A stretch of 52,878 bases of DNA. It comes from Acidimicrobiales bacterium (GTDB taxonomy: Bacteria; Actinomycetota; Acidimicrobiia; Acidimicrobiales; Iamiaceae). The DNA is taken from positions 124,524 to 177,401 of the forward strand of contig JAUJNP010000008.1 in NCBI GenBank assembly GCA_030448105.1, read 5' to 3'. Each line of letters begins with the position of its first letter. Within the stretch, counting starts at the first letter, position 1. The notes beneath the pieces are model-generated. The model made no database searches and was not told the origin of the DNA. It saw only the letters and a program-made list of their open reading frames with translations. Below, piece after piece: positions 43,585-50,608 of the stretch. The translations under genes were made by a program, and so were the position numbers.

Positions 43585-43590
43585 TAGCGT
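43585..43590 (+). promoter_or_regulatory. -10 hexamer for fdhD
   Basis: TAGCGT ends 7 bases before the ATG at 43598. This supports that start over an in-frame upstream codon at 43565. Confidence 0.6.
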
Positions 43591-43597
43591 GGCGGCC

Positions 43598-44410
43598 ATG
43601 CCCGAGGGCCGGCCCACGGCCATCCGCGGACGCACCGTCCGGGTCCTCATCCGCCGGCTCCGGTCCGGGGCCGAGCGCCGGGAGCCCGACGAGCTCGTCG
43701 TCGAAGAGCCCATGGAGATCCGCCTCGACGACCACCTCGTGACCACCACCATGCGCACGCCCGGCCACGACTACGAGTTGGCCGCCGGGTTCCTCTTCAC
43801 CGACGGCCACCTGGCCGGCGCGCCGGTGCGGCGGGTCCGCTACTGCGCCACCGGACCGGCGGCCAGCACCGAGTTCAACCTGGTGACCGTCGAGACCGGT
43901 GGCCGAGCGCCGGTGCCCCGGCCCCGCCTCACCTCCACCACGTCGTCCTGCGGGCTGTGCGGGTCGGCGTCGCTCGACGACCTCCGGGACCGGCTCGACC
44001 CGCTGCCGGCCCCCGTCCCCATCGAGCCCGGCGTGCTGGCCGGCGTGCCGGATCGGGCCCGAGCCGCCCAGGGCCTCTTCCAGACCACCGGTGCCGCCCA
44101 CGCGGCCATGGCCTTCACCACCGAGGGCGATCCGGTGGTGCTGCGCGAAGACGTCGGCCGTCACAACGCCGTCGACAAGGTCGTCGGCCACCTGCTGCTG
44201 GCCGGACGCCTGCCGGCGCGGGACCTCGGCCTGTTCGTCAGCGGGCGGGCAAGCTTCGAGATCGTGCAGAAGGCGTGGGCGGCCGGCTTCGCTGCGGTGG
44301 TCGCGGTCAGTGCCCCCACGTCGCTGGCGGTCGAGGCGGCCCGGGCCGCCGGCCTCACCCTCGTCGGCTTCGCCCGCGAGGACAGCCTGAACACCTACGC
44401 CCCGGCATGA
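43598..44410 (+). CDS. fdhD: Formate dehydrogenase accessory sulfurtransferase FdhD
   Basis: Carries sulfur from a cysteine desulfurase to the molybdenum cofactor of formate dehydrogenases. 270 residues. Sulfur-handling Cys118 and Cys121 in SSCGLCGSAS; other marks are TPGHDYELAAGFLFTDG, REDVGRHNAVDKVVGHLL and FVSGRASFEIVQKAW. The next gene encodes a molybdopterin oxidoreductase of the FdhF type, its likely client. Confidence 0.95.
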   Translation: MPEGRPTAIRGRTVRVLIRRLRSGAERREPDELVVEEPMEIRLDDHLVTTTMRTPGHDYELAAGFLFTDGHLAGAPVRRVRYCATGPAASTEFNLVTVETGGRAPVPRPRLTSTTSSCGLCGSASLDDLRDRLDPLPAPVPIEPGVLAGVPDRARAAQGLFQTTGAAHAAMAFTTEGDPVVLREDVGRHNAVDKVVGHLLLAGRLPARDLGLFVSGRASFEIVQKAWAAGFAAVVAVSAPTSLAVEAARAAGLTLVGFAREDSLNTYAPA

Positions 44411-44434
44411 GCCGGACATGACCTTGGAGTGCCC

Positions 44435-46666
44435 ATGAGCGACCTGAAGCGGGTGGGCGGCCGGTGGAACCCGAAGCAGTGGGCCGGCCTCGCCCCCAAC
44501 GGGGCCGGACAGCAGAAGCCCAAGCACTACCGGGAGATGGCCAAGGTGGCCTTGGCCAACCGGCGCAACCTGCCATACGCCTGGAAGGTGCTCTCCAAGG
44601 GGGTGTGCGACGGTTGCGCCCTAGGGGTGGCCGGCTTCCACGACTGGACCATCGACGGCGTCCACCTGTGCACCACCCGCCTTCGGCTCCTCGAGGTGAA
44701 CACCGCCCGTGCTGCAGATCCAACGGTGCTGGCCGACGTGGGCGCGCTCGAGGGGCACAGCGGGGCCGAGCTGCGGGCCCTCGGGCGGCTGGCCCACCCG
44801 ATGCGCCGTCGCCGGGGCGAGGCCGGGTTCCGTCGCATCAGCTGGGACGAGGCGCTGGGGGCGCTGGCCGACGGTGTGCGGTCGGCCGGGCCGGAGCGCA
44901 CCGCCGTCTACCTCACCAGCCGGGGTGTTACCAACGAGACCTACTACGTGGCCGGCAAGGCGGCCCGGGCGATGGGCGTGGCCAACGTCGACTCCGCCGC
45001 TCGCGTCTGCCACGCTCCCTCCACCACCGGCCTCAAGGCCACCATCGGCGTGGGTGCCTCCACCTGCTCGCTCCAGGACGTGATCGAGTCCGACCTGATC
45101 GTGCTGTGGGGCACGAACGTGGCCAACAACCAGCCCGTGTTCATGAAGTACCTCTACCTGGCCAAGGCGCGGGGCGCCCGGGTGGTGGTGGTGAACCCCT
45201 ACCTCGAGCCCGGCCTGGAGAAGTACTGGGTGCCCTCCAACGTGGAGTCAGCCCTGTTCGGCACCCGGTTGTGCGACCTGCACGTGCCGGTGCGCCCCGG
45301 CGGCGACGTCGCTCTGGCCAACGCCGTCCTGAAGCGCCTGGTGGCACGAGGCGCGGTCGACACCGCCTTCGTGGAGGCTCACACCGACGGGTGGGCGGAG
45401 CTGGTCGGTGCCCTCGCCGCCATGGACGACGCCGCGCTCCTGGACACGGCCGGCGTCGACGCCGCCACCGTCGATCGCTTCGCCGACCTCTACGCCGGTG
45501 CGCCGGCCGCGGTGCTGGTGTGGAGCATGGGGATCACCCAGCACCGCGACGCGGTGGCGGGGGTGCACGCCATCGTCAACGTAGCCCTCGCCCGGGGCAA
45601 CGTCGGCCGCGACGGCGCCGGCCTCATGCCCATCCGGGGCCACTCGGGCGTGCAGGGCGGTGCCGAGATGGGCGCCTACGCCACCGCCCTGCCGGGCGGC
45701 GACCCGGTTGACCCCGAGCACGCCGCCGCCCTCGCCGCCCAGTGGGGGTTCGCCGTGCCCGACCACGCCGGGCTCACCGCGCCCGAGCAGGTGGAGGCGG
45801 CCGAGGCCGGCCAGCTCGACGTGCTCTGGATCGACGGCGGCAACTTCCTCGACGTGCTGCCCAACTCCGCCCGCGTGCGCCGCGCCCTCGAGCGGGTGCC
45901 CCTCCGGGTGCACCAGGACATCGTCGTGTCGTCCCAGATGCTCGTGCCCGGCGACGACGTGATCCTCCTGCCGGCGGCCACCCGTTACGAGCAGGAGGGC
46001 GGTGGCACCGAGACCACCACCGAACGGCGGGTCGCCTTCAGCCCCGAGATCCCCCGCCAGGTCGGCGAGGCCCGCAGCGAGTGGCGCATCTTCGCCGAGG
46101 TCGCGCAGCGGGTGCGCCCCGACGTAGCCGCCGCCTTCGCCTGGCCCGACGGGCGGGCGCTACGGGCCGAGATTGCCCGGGTGGTGCCCGCCTACGCCGG
46201 GATCGAGACCCTCGAGCGCACCGGTGATGCCATCCAGTGGGGCGGCCGGCACCTCTGCGCCGGCGGCCAGTTCGCGACGCCATCGGGCCGGGGCCGCTTC
46301 ACGGTGGTCGACCTGACCCCCGCCGATCTTCCCGCCGGCACGTTCCTGGCCAGCACCCGGCGGGGGAAGCAGTTCAACTCCATGGTCTTCGCCGGTGCCG
46401 ATCCCCTAACCGGCGCCGCCCGCGACGCCGTCTACCTCGACTCCGCTGATGCTGCCGCCCTCGGGATCGCCGACGGCGACCCGCTGCGCCTCACCTCCGA
46501 GGTGGGGGCCATGGACGGCACCGCCAAGCTCGTGCGCCTCCCGGCCCGCACCGTGCAGGTGCACTGGCCCGAGGGCAACGCCCTGATCCCCTCCGGCCCC
46601 GAGCACCGCGAGCCCGCCAGCAAGGTGCCCGACTACAACGCCGTGGTGCGCGTCGAGAAGCGCTGA
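44435..46666 (+). CDS. Molybdopterin oxidoreductase, FdhF/YdeP-type (formate-dehydrogenase-like alpha subunit)
   Basis: 743 residues. Cysteines 58, 61 and 79 (KGVCDGC ... HLCTTRL) probably hold a FeS cluster. VDSAARVCHAPSTTGL places Cys192 where FdhH has its selenocysteine, so it is a Cys-type enzyme. Other marks: LIVLWGTNVANNQPV, GNVGRDGAGLMPIRGHSGVQGG, and the C-terminal cofactor domain (GKQFNSMVFAG, ADGDPLRLTSEVG). ATG 44435 has GGAG 5 bases upstream. No electron-transfer subunit is near, as is usual for YdeP-like proteins, so formate may not be the substrate. Confidence 0.9.
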   Translation: MSDLKRVGGRWNPKQWAGLAPNGAGQQKPKHYREMAKVALANRRNLPYAWKVLSKGVCDGCALGVAGFHDWTIDGVHLCTTRLRLLEVNTARAADPTVLADVGALEGHSGAELRALGRLAHPMRRRRGEAGFRRISWDEALGALADGVRSAGPERTAVYLTSRGVTNETYYVAGKAARAMGVANVDSAARVCHAPSTTGLKATIGVGASTCSLQDVIESDLIVLWGTNVANNQPVFMKYLYLAKARGARVVVVNPYLEPGLEKYWVPSNVESALFGTRLCDLHVPVRPGGDVALANAVLKRLVARGAVDTAFVEAHTDGWAELVGALAAMDDAALLDTAGVDAATVDRFADLYAGAPAAVLVWSMGITQHRDAVAGVHAIVNVALARGNVGRDGAGLMPIRGHSGVQGGAEMGAYATALPGGDPVDPEHAAALAAQWGFAVPDHAGLTAPEQVEAAEAGQLDVLWIDGGNFLDVLPNSARVRRALERVPLRVHQDIVVSSQMLVPGDDVILLPAATRYEQEGGGTETTTERRVAFSPEIPRQVGEARSEWRIFAEVAQRVRPDVAAAFAWPDGRALRAEIARVVPAYAGIETLERTGDAIQWGGRHLCAGGQFATPSGRGRFTVVDLTPADLPAGTFLASTRRGKQFNSMVFAGADPLTGAARDAVYLDSADAAALGIADGDPLRLTSEVGAMDGTAKLVRLPARTVQVHWPEGNALIPSGPEHREPASKVPDYNAVVRVEKR

Positions 46667-47166
46667 CCGGCGGCCACCCCTTGGCGGCCCGATCGCCGGG
46701 TCAGCAACCTGTCGCCGCTTGCAGGGTCCGACAGGCGTCGGCCGTTCGCCCGGGCGAGAGCGAGGTCACTCGCCGGCGGAACGTTTCTCGCGGGATGGTA
46801 TGGAGGCGACGAAGCGGCGGTCCGGGACCGGATCGTCGGTGTCGCAGATGGGGGAGAAGGCTTGTCTTCTGTTCCACGTCGCGCCGAATGCGGGGAGCAC
46901 GACACCTGGCCGGGAGCTACCACCGCCTCGGCAGCTCCCGTTTCGGCGCGACGTGGAACGCAGGACTGTTGCGGGAGGTGGCAGCCGACTCCACCCGGCC
47001 GGCACGATGGGCGCGCCGTGGCCCGTAGACCGTACGCTTCCTCACCCCCCTCGTACTGTCTGACAGGACCCTGGGGATCCCCGTGGAAACCTCAACTGAC
47101 TTCCCGGTGCCGAACGGCTGAGGCAACGTTCCGCGTGTGAGCACGCTCGGTGAAGGGCCTTCCTCC
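46667..47166. other. 500-base intergenic stretch with a long inverted repeat
   Basis: No convincing gene: short open frames on both strands lack family resemblance and ribosome sites. The notable structure is the inverted repeat described separately at 46871-46959. It marks the change from conserved chromosome to accessory sequence. Confidence 0.6.
46871..46959. repeat. Long inverted repeat (26-28-base arms)
   Basis: Left arm 46871-46898 and right arm 46934-46959; the outer 18 bases GTTCCACGTCGCGCCGAA are perfectly complementary, the inner parts GCGGGGAGC/GCTCCCG are nearly so. The loop is 35 bases. Too large and GC-balanced for a simple terminator; it lacks a T run. Could be a mobile-element end pair, a recombination site or a structured RNA. 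Confidence 0.85.
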
Positions 47167-47691
47167 ATGGACCACGTCATACGCGGCGCGCGTCCTGAAG
47201 ACTCCGAAGCGATTGGTCTCATCCACGTTCGCGCGTGGCAGGCCGCCTACCGCGGGGTGATGCCGGACGGCTATCTGGATGCCCTTCGCGTCGAGGACCG
47301 GGCCGTCCTGTGGCAGCGGGCGATCGAGGAACCACGCCCCCGCCAGCGGCTGCGGGTGGTCGTCGTGGACGACGCTGTCGCTGGCTTCGCGGTGTCCGGT
47401 CCCGAGGCCGGAGACCTCGCCCGCGAGACCGCCGGCGAGCTCTACGCGATCAATCTCGACCCGCGCTGGTGGGGCAAGGGACTCGGCCGAGCGCTCCTGC
47501 GCGAGGTGACGAGCGGGCTGGCTGATTCCGGCTACACCGCTGCCGTCCTATGGGTCACCCCCGCCAACGAGCGTGCCCGAAACCTCTACGAATCCGAGGG
47601 ATGGGCAACTGACGGAACCAATCGCGACGCCGAGGTCCTCGGAGCGAAGGTGCTCGAGGTGCGGTACCAGCGGGCCCTCTCGGACCCATAG
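47167..47691 (+). CDS. GNAT-family N-acetyltransferase
   Basis: 174 residues. N-terminal IRGARPEDSEAIGLIHVRAWQAAYRGVMP and the acetyl-CoA loop DPRWWGKGLGRALLREV (Q/RxxGxG/A type) followed by LWVTPANERARNLYESEGW identify a GNAT enzyme like those acting on small molecules or ribosomal proteins. Substrate unknown. ATG 47167 has GAAGG about 9 bases upstream; a GTG at 47137 is in frame. Its GC content is lower than that of the core genes, in line with transfer. Confidence 0.85.
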   Translation: MDHVIRGARPEDSEAIGLIHVRAWQAAYRGVMPDGYLDALRVEDRAVLWQRAIEEPRPRQRLRVVVVDDAVAGFAVSGPEAGDLARETAGELYAINLDPRWWGKGLGRALLREVTSGLADSGYTAAVLWVTPANERARNLYESEGWATDGTNRDAEVLGAKVLEVRYQRALSDP

Positions 47692-48023
47692 ATGCCGCTG
47701 ACGGCTAACTCTGAAGCCCCGGCATCCCGGCGTATGGTGACCGACAACCGGCGATACTCCAGGCCCTGGCCCTGAGCCGGTGGGTCGAGGTCCACCAGCA
47801 GAAGGTCGTCAACGGGCTCAACCCGGGCGACCAGACGCCGTTGGAGACGACGATCGGCTACCCCGTGCCGAGCTCAGATCCCCGGCCAGCCGACCTGACT
47901 GACCCCGGGGCGATGACCGCCACCTCGGCGTCGATCCTCACCCGCCACTCAGGGGTTGCTACGGGTTGGCTGGTTGGTCGGGCCTGAACAGTGTGGCGCC
48001 GCCCATGTGGCAGCCTCTCCGCG
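47692..48023 (+). other. Degraded coding remnant without a start codon
   Basis: Between stops at 47712 and 47985 one frame is open for 90 codons and has protein-like character (AILQALALSRWVEVHQQKV, NGLNPGDQTPLETTIGYPV) but has no ATG, GTG or TTG before the part that looks conserved. Probably the end of a lost gene. Family not recognised. Confidence 0.35.
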
Positions 48024-48350
48024 GTGGCGCCGTTCGAGAATGTTGTGCGGCCAGCGTCGGGAAGTCCGTACGCCTGCCCGTGCTGCGGCAACATGACGCT
48101 CACTGAGCGAGGCGGTGACGAGATCTGCCCCGTCTGCTTCTGGGAAGACGACGGCCAAGACGACCACGATGCCGATCAGGTGCGTGGAGGTCCGAACCAT
48201 GGGCTGAGTTTCTCAGGGCGACCAGGCAGGTACCCGACCGCTTCCTGGTCCCTTGGATACTTTGGATGCATTGGTCGAAGTAGCTTCGGCCGAGGTTGGA
48301 ACTTTGGCGTAGGGAGAGGCCACTGTACAGGCATTTGCTCGGGGCCATGA
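48024..48350 (+). CDS. CPCC-type cysteine-rich protein
   Basis: About 108 residues. The block YACPCCGNMTLTERGGDEICPVCFWEDDG with CPCC and CPVC, then GGPNHGLS, matches the CPCC domain, a small zinc-ribbon-like family found often in accessory regions and near toxin-immunity genes. The C-terminal 45 residues do not resemble the family and may be out of frame. GTG 48024 and GTG 47991 are both possible starts. Function unknown. Confidence 0.6.
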   Translation: MAPFENVVRPASGSPYACPCCGNMTLTERGGDEICPVCFWEDDGQDDHDADQVRGGPNHGLSFSGRPGRYPTASWSLGYFGCIGRSSFGRGWNFGVGRGHCTGICSGP

Positions 48351-48637
48351 AAGCGTCAACTAAGTGGGATCTGGGCGAAGTGGCATTGTCAGCTCTCGCC
48401 GGACTTATTGTCCTCTTCGGCGCCATGAGTCTTGCAGTAGCCGTCCGTGGCTTCTGGGGGATGCCGGCGGGGGTGGAGACTGCCCGAGAGTGGTGGGTTC
48501 GAGTGGGAGTACCGGCAGGTGGGGTGGGGCTTCTCGCCAGTAGCCCCGTCGCGCTCTGGATTTCCATTCTCGCCTGGCGGTGGCAGCGCCAACGCGGCCG
48601 AGGCACCGGGAGGTGGAACGTTCCTGTCAGCGAGTGA
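48347..48637 (+). CDS. Small two-helix membrane protein
   Basis: 96 residues. Helices at about 10-35 (VALSALAGLIVLFGAMSLAV) and 55-77 (GGVGLLASSPVALWISILAW), then a basic tail (RWQRQRGRGTGR). The ATG overlaps the end of the CPCC gene (ATGA-like arrangement at 48347-48350), so translation may be coupled. No family recognised; in an island of this kind an immunity or defence accessory role is possible but unsupported. Confidence 0.55.
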   Translation: MKASTKWDLGEVALSALAGLIVLFGAMSLAVAVRGFWGMPAGVETAREWWVRVGVPAGGVGLLASSPVALWISILAWRWQRQRGRGTGRWNVPVSE

Positions 48638-48985
48638 TCTGGATAGCATTATCTAGAACCACTTGGAGGAGTCGCGGCCCCACGGCGTTTGAGTGGGGCG
48701 CCACAAGATCGGGGATAAGTTGAGCCTTTCAAGTGACGAGTTGAGCCTCTCAGATGACGCCTCACTGGAGCTGCGGCGGCGATCCGTCGGGGCGGTGGCG
48801 GACAGACGGTGTGAAATCGGTGTTCCTTCCCAGCGATGATGCGAGCTGTGGGCGTCTTATGGGTTGCACTCGCCGGTATAGGTGGTGGGGTTGTTTGCGG
48901 GTCTATTCACGTCCCTGGATAGACGGGCATATTTGCTAGCAATGCATGGTGGTGGGCGTGCTATCCAGGCATCCTGGCCATATCC
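48638..48985. other. Low-GC intergenic stretch with a 21-base direct repeat
   Basis: No gene can be supported. A frame at 48754-48939 is open for 61 codons but has the composition of non-coding sequence (Trp, Cys, Arg) and no ribosome site. The direct repeat at 48718-48759 is the only clear structure. Confidence 0.5.
48718..48759 (+). repeat. Two adjacent 21-base direct repeats
   Basis: Copy one 48718-48738 and copy two 48739-48759 begin AGTTGAGCCT and end TGACG, with three differences in the middle. Could be a regulator site or an end of an inserted element. Confidence 0.8.
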
Positions 48986-49195
48986 ATGGTGCTCGGATGG
49001 AAATCGGACCTTGGCCTAGCCATCGGACCAACCGTCTTTGTTTTGTCCCCTACCGTCGCCACATTATTGTTCGCCGATCGAGGTGACAATGACGGACTTT
49101 GGTTACTATGGATTCCGTTCATATGGATTAGTTGGGGCCCCTCAGGTTTAGGTTGGGTGGCGGCGTCGCGTCGAGCTCCCAGCCAGTCTCGCTGA
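48986..49195 (+). CDS. Short membrane-protein fragment (uncertain)
   Basis: 69 codons from ATG, markedly lower GC than the rest. Hydrophobic segments LGLAIGPTVFVLSPTVATLLF and LWLLWIPFIWISWG suggest two membrane helices. The reading frame is also open for about 20 codons upstream without a start. The end merges into the integrase remnant in another frame, so this is probably a gene truncated at its 3' end by the same rearrangement. Confidence 0.4.
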   Translation: MVLGWKSDLGLAIGPTVFVLSPTVATLLFADRGDNDGLWLLWIPFIWISWGPSGLGWVAASRRAPSQSR

Positions 49196-49625
49196 GGAGC
49201 TGTCGGAGCACATCGGGCGCAGGACTCGGGACGCAGGGTCGCTCGTCTTCACAGCGCCCGCGGGTGGCCCGCTCCGGTACATGAACTTCTACCGTCGCCA
49301 CTACAAGGCGGCGGTTGCTCGAGCTTGTCTCGATCCGCGCACGCGATTTCACGACCTGCGCCACACCGCGGCCGCCATGATGATCGCCGAGGGCGCCCAC
49401 CTCCTGGTTGTCAAGGAACGTTTGGGCCACTCCTCGATCGCGGTCACGGCCGACCGTTATGGCCACCTGTATCCGTCCCTCGAGTCGGCGCTGACCGGGC
49501 GGCTTGAGGCCGCCTACACCGACGCCAGGGAGCGGTCCGACGTCAGAGATGTCGCGCGCATGTCGCGCGAAACGGTGAACGAGACGCCAGATCGTCGCCG
49601 TCGGCAACTCGGAAAGCCGGCTTGA
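49152..49625 (+). pseudogene. Tyrosine recombinase (phage-type integrase), 5'-truncated
   Basis: Open from a stop at 49149, with no start codon before the conserved part: VELPASLAEELSEHIGRR, SLVFTAPAGGPLRYMNFYRRHY, then HDLRHTAAAMMIAEGAH (HxxR box), LGHSSIAVTADRYGHL (GH and the nucleophilic Tyr). The DNA-binding half and first catalytic Arg are missing, so it cannot be active. It ends 16 bases from the 3' end of tRNA-Thr(UGU), the typical place for an integrase of an island inserted in a tRNA gene. Confidence 0.85.
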
Positions 49626-49641
49626 TAAGGGCGTTCGCTGG

Positions 49642-49715
49642 AGCCCGAGGTGGGAGTCGAACCCACGACCTACCGCTTACAAGGCGGTTGCTCTGACCAG
49701 CTGAGCTACCCGGGC
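49642..49715 (-). tRNA. tRNA-Thr (anticodon UGU)
   Basis: Read on the minus strand: acceptor GCCCGGG/CTCGGGC with one G-T pair, D-stem GCTC/GAGC, anticodon stem ACCGC/GCGGT with loop CTTGTAA (anticodon TGT), T-stem GTGGG/CCCAC with loop TTCGACT, discriminator T. CCA is not encoded. The 3' end faces the integrase remnant. Confidence 0.95.
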
Positions 49716-49728
49716 ACGGCCAGCAGCC

Positions 49729-49734
49729 ATCGTA
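49729..49734 (-). promoter_or_regulatory. -10 hexamer for tRNA-Thr(UGU)
   Basis: TACGAT on the minus strand ends 13 bases before the tRNA. CTGACG 19 bases further upstream is a possible weak -35. Confidence 0.4.
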
Positions 49735-49755
49735 CGGGCGCACCGACTGTGCTCG

Positions 49756-50565
49756 TCAGTGCCGCGGAGGACCGGCGCTGATGGTCCGGCGCACATCGAC
49801 GAGCGGGTCCTCCGGTCCCGCGGCCTGGAGGAGCCAGGTGACCCCGGCGTCTTCGTAGGCGGACACATGATCCGCAGACCCCCACACGCACAGGTCGAAC
49901 GGCTCGCCCGTGTCGCGCTGGCGCGCGACGGCGTGGCGGACGTCGCCTGCCTGGGCGGGAGACATCGGCGCACCGGTGAACGGCATCATCCCGTCGCAGC
50001 GCGCCGCCCGCCTGACTGGGCCGGGGCGGGCCGCCGGCCACAGCGCCGCTGACCAGATCGGGATGCTCGGTCGCTGCACCGGACGGGGGAGGAACTGTGC
50101 GTCCTCGACCCACAGGCGGTCGCCCCGGTAGCTCGTGCGCTGGCCCGACCACAGGCGGGAGACGATCTCGATCCCGTCATCGAGCAGCCTCGCCCGTTCA
50201 GCGTCATCCCCGGGCTCCGCCGCGAACGAGCTGAACTCGCCCCAGTAGTCGATCCCCAGGCCTACGCCGAGCACGAGACGGCCCCCGCTGAGGTGGTCGA
50301 GGGTGACGGCCTCACGCGCCACCTTCCACGGCCGGCGACGCGGGAGGGGAGTGACGAGCGGGCCGAGGCGAATCGTCGAGGTCGACGAGGCGATCGCCGC
50401 CAGGGTCACCCATGCGTCGGCCAAGGGCACGGGTACCTCGTACCGGATGTGGTCCCACAGGAAGAAGCCGTCCCAACCGGCGCCCTCGGCCGCTACCGCC
50501 AGCTCGACGAGCTGGTGGACGTCGCCGAAGGACCCGAATGGCGGCAGGTAGATCGCGTGGCGCAC
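49756..50565 (-). CDS. LLM-class flavin-dependent oxidoreductase
   Basis: 269 residues, luciferase-like TIM barrel. Marks: YLPPFGSFGDVHQLVELAVAAEGAGWDGFFLWDH, TSTIRLGPLVTPLPRRRPWKVAREAVTLDHLSGGRLVLGVGLG and the later RPVQRPSIPIW. Uses FMN or F420; the DHLSGGR..LG.G pattern and actinobacterial host make F420 possible. GTG 50565 is chosen because conserved sequence begins directly after it. The start of transcription and substrate are not visible. Confidence 0.88.
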   Translation of the reverse strand: MRHAIYLPPFGSFGDVHQLVELAVAAEGAGWDGFFLWDHIRYEVPVPLADAWVTLAAIASSTSTIRLGPLVTPLPRRRPWKVAREAVTLDHLSGGRLVLGVGLGIDYWGEFSSFAAEPGDDAERARLLDDGIEIVSRLWSGQRTSYRGDRLWVEDAQFLPRPVQRPSIPIWSAALWPAARPGPVRRAARCDGMMPFTGAPMSPAQAGDVRHAVARQRDTGEPFDLCVWGSADHVSAYEDAGVTWLLQAAGPEDPLVDVRRTISAGPPRH

Positions 50566-50608
50566 TAGTGGGCGTGGGTTCCGCCCGGGCGGCGGAGCAC
50601 GGAGCCGC

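Noticed and set aside
41657..44527. A single minus-strand frame joining queA with about 580 upstream codons
   Set aside because: The upstream part is antisense to the SDR and fdhD regions and lacks any domain; ATG 42769 fits the QueA family.
45000..45012. Possible selenocysteine site in the FdhF-type enzyme
   Set aside because: The codon at the Sec position is TGC (Cys), not TGA, and no SECIS-like hairpin is needed.
48754..48939. Possible 61-residue gene in the island
   Set aside because: Arg/Trp/Cys-rich, no ribosome site, no homology pattern.
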